The notes under the pieces were generated by a model. That model did no database searches, was not told the DNA's origin, and saw only the letters and a list, made by a program, of their open reading frames with translations. From Caedibacter sp. 37-49 (GTDB taxonomy: Bacteria; Pseudomonadota; Alphaproteobacteria; Caedimonadales; Caedimonadaceae): 36,029 nt of DNA. Within the stretch, counting starts at the first letter, position 1. Every line of letters begins with the position of its first letter. Below, piece by piece: positions 1-10,023 of the stretch. The translations under genes were made by a program, and so were the position numbers. The DNA is taken from assembly GCA_001898725.1 (NCBI GenBank), contig MKUV01000054.1, positions 1 to 36,029 on the forward strand. Reading direction: 5' to 3'.

Positions 1-62
<62 letters not shown>

Positions 63-123
63 ATAAGAGAATGAATGGTCTTTCTTACACGATATAAAGA
101 GGAGAAAGCAAGAAAAATCTTTA

Positions 124-426
124 TTAAAGCTTTTTTATATTTGTAAAGTTATCACTATAACGTTTAGGCATTACTTTTGAGGGGTGAGGATTTTCAACTA
201 AATATGTCAAATTGTTTGATTGCGCATATTCAATTGCCTTTTCGCGTGTTTTAAAAAAAAGCTTTGGCTGTACCGCATTTGTTTTAACGCACCCAGTCCA
301 CTGCATTAAAGGGTCAACATATAAATGGGATGGTCGAATGTATTCAAGAACCCATTCATGCGTTCTTCTAAGACCTGACTGCATTGCTGTTTTTTTAGGC
401 TTATAGATACGTACTTCAGACTTCAT
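124..426 (-). CDS. ETC complex I accessory subunit, NDUFS4-like family
   Basis: 100 aa; RIYKPKKTAMQSG...WVLEY...DPLMQWTG...F.TREKAIEYA...PKRYSDNF matches the bacterial NDUFS4-like pattern; adjacent to tRNA-fMet. Confidence 0.85.
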   Translation of the reverse strand: MKSEVRIYKPKKTAMQSGLRRTHEWVLEYIRPSHLYVDPLMQWTGCVKTNAVQPKLFFKTREKAIEYAQSNNLTYLVENPHPSKVMPKRYSDNFTNIKKL

Positions 427-438
427 AATAACTTAAAC

Positions 439-2373
439 TCAGTTCTTGACATAGTTTTTAAGGTCAGAAATCATCTCTTCTCCCGCTTTAACTTGAAATG
501 AAGAAGAGTTAAAATCTTTTTCGGCAAGAGGTTGTTTTCTTCCCCCCAAATTTTGAGCCAAAAAGGCTTCAGCTATGCCAAAAAATGACAACCTATTCTC
601 TGGTCGTGTTAAACCATGACCTTCATCTGGATAAAGAATATAGGTAACAGGTATATTTCTTTCTTCCATCTCTTTAACAATTTGATCCGATTCTGCTTGT
701 TTAACACGTGGATCATTAGCCCCTTGGCAAATTAATAAAGGCTTTCTAATTTTATCCACGTAATAAATTGGGGATCGCTTTTTTAAAAATTCTTTTCCTT
801 CAGCTGTATCAAAATCAGCCCCAATTGTTACTTTAAACGCTGTTAAAAAAGGTTTCCAATAAGGCGGTATACTTTCAACTAAAGTGAGCAAATTAGAAGG
901 ACCAACAATATCAATACCACATGCAAACACATCTGGCGTAAAAGTAAGCCCTATAAGTGCTGCATATCCCCCATAACTTCCTCCCATAATAGCTACCTTC
1001 TGAGGATCTGCTATCTTCTGATCAATCGCCCATTGAACAGCATCCAGCAAATCTTCATGCATCTTAGCTCCCCATTCACCATTTCCGGCGTTAAGAAAAT
1101 CTTTTCCAAATCCAGTGGATCCTCGGTAATTTACACTTAAGACAGCATAGCCTCGATTTGCCAACCATTGAGGAATGGGTTCATATCCCCAATAATCACG
1201 TGCAGAAGGTCCGCCATGAACAAGCAAAACAAGAGGTAAAAGTTGAGATAGATTAACAGTATCTGACGGTAAACTTAAATAACACATTAAATCTAACCCA
1301 TCACGTGCTTTAATAACCGTTGGCCTCATTTTAACTAACGAAACAGCGTCAAGGTCAGGCCGATTGGAAAAAAGAAAAGTTCTTTGTTTTTGAAGACGAT
1401 CATAATGATAATAATATAAAGGACCATCATCCTTTAAAAAGCAAACTATCCAATGTCGATCATCAAGTGTTCTTGATAGTATTTCGACATCTCCTTCTTG
1501 TATATTTTGAAACTCTTTAATTTCTGTTGCTATTTTTTCATCACAAAAAATCCACTCTTTACGCCCATGGGTAACTGCATAAGCTTCTATCTCTTTAGTT
1601 TTAGGATTTACAATGATATCACTTATGTCTGTACGCAAATCTCCCCCTACTAACTCTTGTTCTCCAGTTGCTACGTCGAACTTAAAAAGGGCACCCGTAT
1701 TACGTCCGCGACTATCTATAAGATAAAGTTTTGAACCATCTTTATTAAATCGTAGAGGCATTGTTGTCATTCGATCTTCCACCGGGATTTCTTGGAATAT
1801 TTGAATCTCTCCATCTTCAAAGCAAAACCAACTACTTCCCCCTTCAGATGTTTCTTTAGTTAAAATTTTCAACTCAAGATTTTCATTACATATGTAGTTA
1901 CTGTACTCTTCATTTTTGAAAATAAGCGTTTTCTCTTCCGTTTGAATATTTATCTTATAAAGATCATGATAAGCAGGATCTCTGTCATTTATCGCAACAA
2001 GTAATTTGTTTGGAAATAAAGGAGTTAACTTTTCAATACGTGCTTGAATGTTAAGTTGTGGTGTTAAGCATCGGTGTTGCTTCGTCTGTACATCAACAGC
2101 AAAAAGTTGCCAATTTTCATTTCCTTCTTGATCTTTCATATAAAGAAGGGTTTTACCATCAAAAGCCCAATTATAGGTATGAATCCCCCTCTTATTATCT
2201 TGCGTAATAACAGATGCCTTATTGATGTTATCAAGTGGCGCAAGCCAAATGTTTAGCACTCCTTCATAAGGAGCGATATAACTCAAATACTTACCATCGG
2301 GGCTGAGCCGAACAAATACCCGCTCTGGATTACCGAAAAGTACTTCTCGTTCGATTATAGAAGAAAAAGACAT
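439..2373 (-). CDS. S9 family (prolyl oligopeptidase-type) peptidase
   Basis: 644 aa; N-terminal propeller-like region and C-terminal alpha/beta hydrolase with HGGPSARD, GGSYGGY nucleophile, GANDPRV and DEGHG. Confidence 0.9.
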   Translation of the reverse strand: MSFSSIIEREVLFGNPERVFVRLSPDGKYLSYIAPYEGVLNIWLAPLDNINKASVITQDNKRGIHTYNWAFDGKTLLYMKDQEGNENWQLFAVDVQTKQHRCLTPQLNIQARIEKLTPLFPNKLLVAINDRDPAYHDLYKINIQTEEKTLIFKNEEYSNYICNENLELKILTKETSEGGSSWFCFEDGEIQIFQEIPVEDRMTTMPLRFNKDGSKLYLIDSRGRNTGALFKFDVATGEQELVGGDLRTDISDIIVNPKTKEIEAYAVTHGRKEWIFCDEKIATEIKEFQNIQEGDVEILSRTLDDRHWIVCFLKDDGPLYYYHYDRLQKQRTFLFSNRPDLDAVSLVKMRPTVIKARDGLDLMCYLSLPSDTVNLSQLLPLVLLVHGGPSARDYWGYEPIPQWLANRGYAVLSVNYRGSTGFGKDFLNAGNGEWGAKMHEDLLDAVQWAIDQKIADPQKVAIMGGSYGGYAALIGLTFTPDVFACGIDIVGPSNLLTLVESIPPYWKPFLTAFKVTIGADFDTAEGKEFLKKRSPIYYVDKIRKPLLICQGANDPRVKQAESDQIVKEMEERNIPVTYILYPDEGHGLTRPENRLSFFGIAEAFLAQNLGGRKQPLAEKDFNSSSFQVKAGEEMISDLKNYVKN

Positions 2374-2596
2374 ATTACCTCTTAACTATATTATGCTAAA
2401 CAATATATTGAGGTTCTTACAATTTTTCAAAAGTTTCTTTTAAAAAAAGAGTTTATCTAAAAACAATTTTTGGATTTTTTATTAAAATCTTTTTGAAGAC
2501 CATTGAATTCCCACTCCAGAATATGTATTAGTAGGCTTAAACTTTCTTAAAGGGCATGAAGTTTATGAATATCAACACGATAATCGTAGGTTAGCA

Positions 2597-3871
2597 ATGA
2601 TAGATCCTCATAAACATTCCTCAGCAGAACCTCTCTCTTCCACAAATTCTTTACCTCCAATTCCAAGACTCGTGTGGACTCTTGGTTGGATGATGTTTCT
2701 CGTCAACTTATCTTTTATTATGGTTTATAGTTATATTGGCATCTACATGAAATCCTTAGGCGTTACGATGGCATGGATTGGTGTCGTAGAAGGCGTTGCT
2801 GAAGGATGCTCATATTTAATGAAATTATTATCTGGCATGTTTAGTGACTACTTACGACGACGTAAGCCTGTCATGCTTGTCGGATACACTATGCTCGTTA
2901 TTTCTCGAGTTATTTTTAGTCTTGCCTCAAGTTTCATGCCTCTTTTTGGGGCACGACTTGTTGAACGTTTAGGAAATGGTATTCAATCTACCCCTAGAGA
3001 TACAATGGTTGCAGATATCTCCCCTGCTAACAGAATTGGTGCTTCCTATGGATTAAAACGAACTCTTGCTCAATCAGGCTCTCTTCTTGGCGCCATTGCA
3101 GGAATTGGCGCTATGATATGGATGGAAGGAGATTACCAAAAAGTATTTCAATTAGCCACCATACCTGCTTTTATTGCATTTTTAATTCTTATCTTTTTTG
3201 TTCATGAGCCAAAAAAATTTGCTCACTCTGCTGTTTCTTCAGAAATTCCTTTACCTGAACAAAAAAATCGCTCTCGAATCCATTGGTCAAATTTACCTGC
3301 TCTTGGTCCTACATTTTGGCTTTTAATGTTGGTTGCAGCAATTTTTATGCTTTCAAGATTTAGCGAAACATTTTTGACTTTACATGCTTACAATAATTTT
3401 GACCTTGAAACTAAATATGCCCCGACAATAATGCTTATCTTTAATGCGGGATGGTGCCTTTCTTCATATCCAGTTGGAGTCCTTGCGGATCGCATGAATC
3501 GTTATTGGTTTTTAGCTATGGGAATCGTATTTTTAATTCTTGCTAATCATTTCTTAGCAACAGCCAATTCGCTCATCTGGGTTTACGTTGGATGTTTCTT
3601 CTGGGGCATACAATACGGTGTAACACAAAATATTTTTCTTTCCTTAATTGCTGAAATGGTTCCTACTGATTTGCGTGGAACCGGCTTTGGTTGTTATTAC
3701 ATTATCTGTGCAATCTCTGCTTATCTTGCAGATCATTTAGCAGGTCTTATTTCAGAATATCATGGGCAAGTTGCAGCATTTTCTCTCAGCGGTGTCATTG
3801 CCACAATATCTTTACTTGTTTTAATAATTGTCCTTGGATATAAGAATAACCGCAAAAAAAAAGCACTTTAA
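2597..3871 (+). CDS. MFS transporter
   Basis: 424 aa, about 12 hydrophobic segments, loop motif FSDYLRRRKPVMLVGY typical of MFS. Confidence 0.88.
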   Translation: MIDPHKHSSAEPLSSTNSLPPIPRLVWTLGWMMFLVNLSFIMVYSYIGIYMKSLGVTMAWIGVVEGVAEGCSYLMKLLSGMFSDYLRRRKPVMLVGYTMLVISRVIFSLASSFMPLFGARLVERLGNGIQSTPRDTMVADISPANRIGASYGLKRTLAQSGSLLGAIAGIGAMIWMEGDYQKVFQLATIPAFIAFLILIFFVHEPKKFAHSAVSSEIPLPEQKNRSRIHWSNLPALGPTFWLLMLVAAIFMLSRFSETFLTLHAYNNFDLETKYAPTIMLIFNAGWCLSSYPVGVLADRMNRYWFLAMGIVFLILANHFLATANSLIWVYVGCFFWGIQYGVTQNIFLSLIAEMVPTDLRGTGFGCYYIICAISAYLADHLAGLISEYHGQVAAFSLSGVIATISLLVLIIVLGYKNNRKKKAL

Positions 3872-3894
3872 AAGTATAAATTTTTTATTTGTAT

Positions 3895-3929
3895 AAAAAA
3901 GGACTAGATTTTATCTCTAGTCCTTTTTT
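3895..3929. terminator. Bidirectional rho-independent terminator between convergent genes
   Basis: AAAAAA GGACTAGA ttttat TCTAGTCC TTTTTT: perfect 8-bp stem flanked by A6/T6. Confidence 0.9.
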
Positions 3930-3947
3930 GTTACCCACTTTTAAGAT

Positions 3948-4361
3948 TTATTCTAATCCTAATTCTTCAAGAATCAAATGAGCTTGGCTGGATGTTATAG
4001 ACATGTTATTTTGAAGATAGGAAACCATTTCCTCATTTGTTGGATTAGCTTGCTTCTCTTTTTTTAGATTCATAATCAGCTCTCCAGCTTTTACCAGATC
4101 GCCTTCTTTTGGATGCCATTCTTCTTGCTCTTTTTGAAGAATTTTATCAGGAATGACAACAGCTGGTTCCTGTATCTGAGTTGACTGGGAATTGGAATTC
4201 ACATTCGCAGATTGCCCGTTTCCTAAAGGTGCTATAGGAGCATGTGGCGGTAATGGAGCCTGAACATTTGATTCAGATTCAATCCACGGCTCTTTTTTAC
4301 TATGGTTACAAGCAACAACAATCATTGAAGTGAAAAGTAAAAGTAAATTTTTTTTATTCAT
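3948..4361 (-). CDS. Small putative lipoprotein of unknown function
   Basis: Start re-assigned from 4484 to the ATG at 4361 (MNKKNLLLLFTSMIVVACNHSKKEP): lipobox VVAC, upstream AGGGAGAA RBS. Confidence 0.75.
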   Translation of the reverse strand: MNKKNLLLLFTSMIVVACNHSKKEPWIESESNVQAPLPPHAPIAPLGNGQSANVNSNSQSTQIQEPAVVIPDKILQKEQEEWHPKEGDLVKAGELIMNLKKEKQANPTNEEMVSYLQNNMSITSSQAHLILEELGLE

Positions 4362-4504
4362 AGAATTCTCCCTTTTTAAATAGGATAAACTTATATCATG
4401 TCTTACGCTTTTAAGATAGGTTCCTTTGCAAGATAAATTTAAGCTGACTTTAGAGAAGTTAAAGTATAAAAATATTTTTGGCAAATTTACATCAAAGGTT
4501 ACTT

Positions 4505-4999
4505 ATGAAATTCTCTATTTCTCATACAATTTTAATAGCTATTTTTTTGCATTTATCCATTTTCAAAATAAGTTTAGCTACAAATAGTTCAAACCTTGAG
4601 GAAACAGAAGGTGAACAAAAAACTATTCCTATTACACTCATTAGCCAAATTAGATCAGTCGATTGTAAATTAATTTATTCTTTCTTTTATAAAAACCTTC
4701 AAGAATGCGAGAAAAATTCAATTTCGATTCCTAAACAAGTTAAAAATAACAGCCAGACAATTTCTTTTTTAATAAAAAAAAGGCCTATTTCTTATATTTC
4801 TCTTATTCTTTACCCCACGATTGATTTTTTAGAAGAAAGCGAAAGAGATACAGAACTGACAGCTTTAGGATTGTTTAATCAAAAACAAAAAATCCGTACT
4901 ATTTCAAAAATTACTATAAAATTAATTCAAGAAGATGGGATCAATATTATGGTACAACCTGAATATGATTTACCACCGCCTTTTCAGCGACCTAAATAA
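4505..4999 (+). CDS. Hypothetical exported protein
   Basis: Start re-assigned from 4478 to ATG 4505 (MKFSISHTILIAIFLHLSIFKISLATNSS, signal-peptide-like). Confidence 0.55.
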   Translation: MKFSISHTILIAIFLHLSIFKISLATNSSNLEETEGEQKTIPITLISQIRSVDCKLIYSFFYKNLQECEKNSISIPKQVKNNSQTISFLIKKRPISYISLILYPTIDFLEESERDTELTALGLFNQKQKIRTISKITIKLIQEDGINIMVQPEYDLPPPFQRPK

Positions 5000-5783
5000 G
5001 TTGATAGTTCTTGTCGTATTGAAATTTTTCAAGAAAATCTTCAATTGTGTAAGCTATAGCTATTGGCACTTCCAGCATAGGGTAATGTCCTGTACCTTCT
5101 AAAACTTTTATTTGTATACTGGGATACCATTGTCCAAATGTTTCTCGCATAACAGCCTCACGATATCCTTCTGCATCATGCGCGCCAGAAACCACTAAAA
5201 TAGGCGTCTTAAGTCCTTTGATATGATCAACAAAATTCGTCTCTGTAAACATATGTAAATATGCAACTCTTGCTTCAGCAAGTGAAGATTGCCGCCATTG
5301 TTGCACTTTAAAATCTATGAATTGTTTACCATAGCGCTGACTTGTCATTAAACCAATCATTTGACCAGCAATTTCATCATTATCTTGAGCACCACTTTCT
5401 AAAAATTCTTTCACATCATCTGGAACAGGAGATCCACAGGCAGGCACAGGCGTAATTGCAATACAAGATAAAACGCGTTCAGGCGCTTTACACAAAAGAT
5501 ATTGAGCGATCATCCCGCTCATCGAATGACCAATAATATGAAATTGTTTGCATTTTAGTGCGTCAGCTACTTGCAATATATCCGTCGTTGCTTCCTCAAC
5601 AGAACATTCTCCTAAAATACTTTTTGACCGACCATACCCTCGAAGATCAACAAATACATACGTAAACTTTTCGGTGTTCAAATAAGGCTGAATAGATTCA
5701 TAGCTTGTTGAATCACAAAACCAATCATGCATTACAATAACATGTTCAAAACCACGCCCAAACTTACGATAAGCAATTGTCAT
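4992..5783 (-). CDS. Alpha/beta hydrolase
   Basis: 263 aa; VDLRGYGRS, nucleophile elbow GHSMSG, late Asp (SGAHD) and His (GTGHYP). Confidence 0.9.
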   Translation of the reverse strand: MTIAYRKFGRGFEHVIVMHDWFCDSTSYESIQPYLNTEKFTYVFVDLRGYGRSKSILGECSVEEATTDILQVADALKCKQFHIIGHSMSGMIAQYLLCKAPERVLSCIAITPVPACGSPVPDDVKEFLESGAQDNDEIAGQMIGLMTSQRYGKQFIDFKVQQWRQSSLAEARVAYLHMFTETNFVDHIKGLKTPILVVSGAHDAEGYREAVMRETFGQWYPSIQIKVLEGTGHYPMLEVPIAIAYTIEDFLEKFQYDKNYQLI

Positions 5784-5807
5784 ATATTGTTTTCCTCTTT
5801 AAAGATT

Positions 5808-7721
5808 TTAGTAAGCATCTTTCCAAGCTTCAAACATTAATATACTCCACAACTGATGTTGATAATTTTTTTGTCCTGTCAGATGTAATTGCCACATTTG
5901 TTGAACTTGCTTAATATCGAAATACCCACTATTTTCTAATCTTTTTTTAGAAATTAGTTCTTCAGCCCATGGTCTTAAGGGGCCTTGTAACCACTTGCTT
6001 ATTGGAACACCAAATCCCATTTTAGGACGATCTATTAAACTTTTAGGAACATAACGATAAAGAACCTGACGCAGAATCCATTTTGTTACAGAACCGCGAA
6101 TTTTCATATTTTGAGGTAATGCCCAAGCAAAAGCAACGATGCGATGATCTAATAAGGGTACACGTGCTTCCAAGCCAACTGCCATAGAAGCACGATCTAC
6201 TTTTGTTAAAATATCATCAGGCAGGTATTTTATAAGATCCCAATATTGTAGTGAGTCCAAAAAATTGGAAAACTGAACGTCATTGTGACATAAATTTAAA
6301 GTGGTAGAAGTTAAAAAAAAGTTTTTTGATGTCTTGTTTTGGCTTAGAAGAACTTCATAAAGTTCCTTAACATTTTTAGATTTCAATACACTTGCAAGTT
6401 TATAAATTTTATCACCGGCTTGAGGTAAAATACTTGAAGGAATTAATTTATCCCAAAACTCTTCAGTGCCTAATGTTAAACCATTGGCCATAATCTTTCT
6501 GAGGGTTAGTGGCAAAATTCCATCCATTTTTTGTACCTGGGACACAAGATAATGACGGTTGTAACCTGCAAATAATTCATCTCCCCCATCACCCGAAAGA
6601 GTAACTTTCACAGATTCACGTGCAAGCTTTGAAATAGCAAAAGTTGGTATCTGAGAAACATCGGCAAAAGGTTCATCAAAATATTTTGGAATTTCAGAAA
6701 CTATTGATAAAGCATCTTGAGAAGTTAATATTAACTCATGATGATCTGTTTTTAAATGTTGCGCAATAGCATGAGCGTATCGCATTTCACTGAAGCTATC
6801 TTCTTCGAAACCTATAGTATATGTTTTGATAGGGCGTGGACTTAGGCTTTGCATCATGGCAACAACGGTCGAGCTATCAATGCCCCCTGAGAGAAAAGCA
6901 CCTAAAGGTACATCAGCAATCATCCGTCTTTTGACTGAATCTTTTATAAGTTCTTCAAGCTTATCTATTGTATTAAAATCATCATCTGCAAATTCTTCTC
7001 GCGCCTTAATACCTTCTTCTACAATCTTTAAAGGATCCCAAAAAGTTTGCGTTTTATGCTTTCCTTCTTCATTAAACGTAATCATTGTACCGGGAAGCAG
7101 TTTATACACACTCTCAAATATAGTCTGAGGAGCAGGAATAAAATTATATTTAAAATAACTATTTAACGCTTCAGGATTAATCTTCTTTTCAAATTTATTG
7201 TGTACATTTAAAGCCTTGAGCTCTGAACCAAACAGAAGAACATCCCCAAGGATTCCATAATATAATGGTTTGATTCCAAGACGATCTCTTACAAGGGTAA
7301 GTGTTTTTTCTTGCTTATCCCATAGCGCAAAAGCAAACATACCAATCAATTGACGAGCTGTTTCAGAAATACCCCACTGAGCGCATGCTTCAATGATCAC
7401 TTCTGTATCTGAGTGTCCTCGAAAAGTTATCCCCTTATCTTCAAGCAAACGGCGAAGGTCAGCTGCGTTATAAACTTCACCATTATAAACAATAACATAG
7501 CGCCCATTTTTTGAAATCATGGGTTGGTTACCTGAAGCAGATAAATCTTGGATAGCAAGGCGCCTCATGCCTAAAGCAATGCCATGTTCCTCTTCAGTCC
7601 ATACGCCACCATCATCAGGGCCACGATGAATAAGGCTCTCTGTCATTTGAGAAACTTGCTTTTTCAGTAAGTTAGAAGAATGTGCTCTTGAAAATTCAAG
7701 AAACCCCGTGATACCACACAT
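5808..7721 (-). CDS. asnB: Asparagine synthase (glutamine-hydrolysing)
   Basis: 637 aa; MCGITGF N-terminal Cys2, HRGPDDGG, YNGEVYN, PLGAFLSGGIDSS PP-loop. Confidence 0.95.
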   Translation of the reverse strand: MCGITGFLEFSRAHSSNLLKKQVSQMTESLIHRGPDDGGVWTEEEHGIALGMRRLAIQDLSASGNQPMISKNGRYVIVYNGEVYNAADLRRLLEDKGITFRGHSDTEVIIEACAQWGISETARQLIGMFAFALWDKQEKTLTLVRDRLGIKPLYYGILGDVLLFGSELKALNVHNKFEKKINPEALNSYFKYNFIPAPQTIFESVYKLLPGTMITFNEEGKHKTQTFWDPLKIVEEGIKAREEFADDDFNTIDKLEELIKDSVKRRMIADVPLGAFLSGGIDSSTVVAMMQSLSPRPIKTYTIGFEEDSFSEMRYAHAIAQHLKTDHHELILTSQDALSIVSEIPKYFDEPFADVSQIPTFAISKLARESVKVTLSGDGGDELFAGYNRHYLVSQVQKMDGILPLTLRKIMANGLTLGTEEFWDKLIPSSILPQAGDKIYKLASVLKSKNVKELYEVLLSQNKTSKNFFLTSTTLNLCHNDVQFSNFLDSLQYWDLIKYLPDDILTKVDRASMAVGLEARVPLLDHRIVAFAWALPQNMKIRGSVTKWILRQVLYRYVPKSLIDRPKMGFGVPISKWLQGPLRPWAEELISKKRLENSGYFDIKQVQQMWQLHLTGQKNYQHQLWSILMFEAWKDAY

Positions 7722-7776
7722 TGGTCATTTTCTCGTTTAAATTAAACTTAACAAACCTAGATCTTACTCAAGTTTT

Positions 7777-8433
7777 CTAATTTTTTAAATAAATTAAGTA
7801 ATGTGGATAATGCTGGGCTTCAATAGCTTTCATTTCATAGCGCGTTGACGGCCAATCATTTGGCTTTTCATGACTTGAAAAACATAATTTAAACTCAGGA
7901 ACTAATTGAAATATATGTTTCATATGTTCAATATATTCTGGGACATCAGAAGCAAGACGAATCTCTCCTCCTTTTTTTAAAACTCGGCACAATTCTTGTG
8001 CCACTTTTGGATTCACGATTCGTCTTTTATGATGTTTTTTCTTGGGCCAAGGATCAGGAAAAAGGATAAAAATTTTTGTAATAGAATTTTCAGGTAATTG
8101 TTGAAGCAGAAGCCTAACATCATTAGCAAATAAGCGCACATTCGTCAAATTCATTTCAGAGCGATATTGTAGGAATGAGGCAACACCATTGATGAAAGCT
8201 TCAGCGCCGATAAAACCAACCTCGGGATTTTTCTCTGCTAAAGCCGCTAAATGCTCTCCGCCCCCAAATCCTATTTCAAGCCAAACTTCTTGAATTCCTG
8301 GGAATACCATTTGTAAATTCAAAGGCAGATGGATGCTATAAAGATCTAAATCTTTTAAGCACTCAGTTTTATGTTTTCTTAAAGGACGTCCCTTTCGCCT
8401 GCCATAAAATTTATCGACTTCTTGTTCTTTCAT
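7777..8433 (-). CDS. trmB: tRNA (guanine-N7-)-methyltransferase
   Basis: 218 aa; LEIGFGGGEHL SAM motif and LFPDPWPKKKHHKRR TrmB signature. Confidence 0.95.
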   Translation of the reverse strand: MKEQEVDKFYGRRKGRPLRKHKTECLKDLDLYSIHLPLNLQMVFPGIQEVWLEIGFGGGEHLAALAEKNPEVGFIGAEAFINGVASFLQYRSEMNLTNVRLFANDVRLLLQQLPENSITKIFILFPDPWPKKKHHKRRIVNPKVAQELCRVLKKGGEIRLASDVPEYIEHMKHIFQLVPEFKLCFSSHEKPNDWPSTRYEMKAIEAQHYPHYLIYLKN

Positions 8434-8442
8434 GAAAATTCT

Positions 8443-10023
8443 CTACTGACTGATTATCTTTTTCTGCCTATCTCTATAAAAAATACAGAGAAAAGATAAT
8501 AAATAGGCTGCTAATAGAACAAAAAAGAAGGTGTCACCATATAAAGAATAAAGCGTTGGTAAGGCTGTGGCCAAGGGTAATTCTGCATCAATAACACCAG
8601 ACGTATTTAAAGGCAAACTTTGCTTAATGCGTCCATAGGCATCAATCACAGCTGAAATACCTGTATTTGCAACACGCATGTAAGGCAATCCTTCTTCAAT
8701 CGCCCGTGCTCTATTAATGACTAAATGCTGATAAGGACCTGACGTTGGTCCATACCACGCATCATTGGTAGCATTATAAATCCATTGAGGTCTTTCACCC
8801 CCTTTGCTTTTTACAGCTCCCGGGAATATTCCCTCATAACAGACAAGAGGACTAAATGCTGGTAATCCAGGTACTTTAAGCGTTCTAGGTCCAGAACCAA
8901 ACGAAAAGTCTACAGAACCAGCAGTTACTTTCTTAACAAAACTTGGGAACAAGGAACGCATTGGAATATATTCACCAAAAGGAACTAAATGACTTTTATT
9001 ATAAATATCAATGATATCAGCATTAGATTTTATAACAAATATACTATTCCATACTTGAACATTAAAGCGTGAATGCCTTTTTATGTTAATTCCACCTGTT
9101 AAAAGCACGCCTTGAGGAGGGATAATAGTTTTTAAACGTTCTCTATGCTCATGATCATATTCTATAAGAAAAGGCACTGCAGATTCAGGCCATAAAACAT
9201 GAGTGATTTCTTTCTTTGCAGGGATTTTAGTTATTGTTAAAATTTTCTCGTAATTTTTCTCTGCATATTCGCGGTCCCACTTTAATTTCTGAGGAATATT
9301 AGGTTGTACAAGTCTTAAATAAATTCCTGGTACAACTGCCTCTTCTATATTAGCTAAACGCCACTTTCCAAACCCATACATAGATATCAAAAGAGTAGAT
9401 GCCAACAAACAATAAGTAATTCTTTCTTTAACAATCTTCGCCGCTAAAGCACAATAAAGCAATGTCGCAATGAACACTGTTATGAGACTTAGTCCGTAAA
9501 CTCCCAAAAAAGACAAACTTTGGCTGATTGATTCATAAGGTACCCAGGTATAAGCAACTAAATTCCAAGGCAATCCTGTAAACAAATGGCCTCGTAACCA
9601 CTCGAATCCTGCCCATAACATGCTAAATAGAAGAGCTTTTCCTATCCCATGACAATTAAAACTTCTTGTTAAAAAGGTCACTGGAGCTATAAAAAGGCTT
9701 AAAATCGCTGGCAACCCCAAAACAGTAAAAGGAATAAGCCAAGCAAATTGTTTCAAATCTACACCTAAAGCAAAGGCAATCCAGTAAAGACTTGTTGTAA
9801 AATAACCTAAGCCATACCACCAACCTATTAAAAATGCTTTTTTTAATGAATGTCCTTGAAAATTATCAAGTACCCATAGAAGACCACCTATAGAAACAAA
9901 GACCATAAAAAACCAAGAAAATGGTTCGAAAGCCAGTGTACAACAAGCTCCCAAGAAAAAAGCTAGAGCAAAAATCCTCCAAAGCTTTTTGTTTAACCAT
10001 AAAATTAATTTTGTTATTATCAT
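8443..10023 (-). CDS. lnt: Apolipoprotein N-acyltransferase
   Basis: 526 aa; multi-TM N-terminus; nitrilase-like domain with WPESAVPF, YNKSHLVPFGEYIP, VCYEGIFP, NATNDAWYG. Confidence 0.95.
   Translation of the reverse strand: MIITKLILWLNKKLWRIFALAFFLGACCTLAFEPFSWFFMVFVSIGGLLWVLDNFQGHSLKKAFLIGWWYGLGYFTTSLYWIAFALGVDLKQFAWLIPFTVLGLPAILSLFIAPVTFLTRSFNCHGIGKALLFSMLWAGFEWLRGHLFTGLPWNLVAYTWVPYESISQSLSFLGVYGLSLITVFIATLLYCALAAKIVKERITYCLLASTLLISMYGFGKWRLANIEEAVVPGIYLRLVQPNIPQKLKWDREYAEKNYEKILTITKIPAKKEITHVLWPESAVPFLIEYDHEHRERLKTIIPPQGVLLTGGINIKRHSRFNVQVWNSIFVIKSNADIIDIYNKSHLVPFGEYIPMRSLFPSFVKKVTAGSVDFSFGSGPRTLKVPGLPAFSPLVCYEGIFPGAVKSKGGERPQWIYNATNDAWYGPTSGPYQHLVINRARAIEEGLPYMRVANTGISAVIDAYGRIKQSLPLNTSGVIDAELPLATALPTLYSLYGDTFFFVLLAAYLLSFLCIFYRDRQKKIISQ

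Noticed and set aside
2507-2596. In-frame upstream extension of the MFS ORF (IPTPEYVLVGLNFLKGHEVYEYQHDNRRLA)
   Set aside because: Reads somewhat protein-like but has no ATG/GTG/TTG start after the upstream TGA; probably coincidence or gene remnant.
6826-7128. 100-aa plus-strand ORF
   Set aside because: Antisense within asnB.
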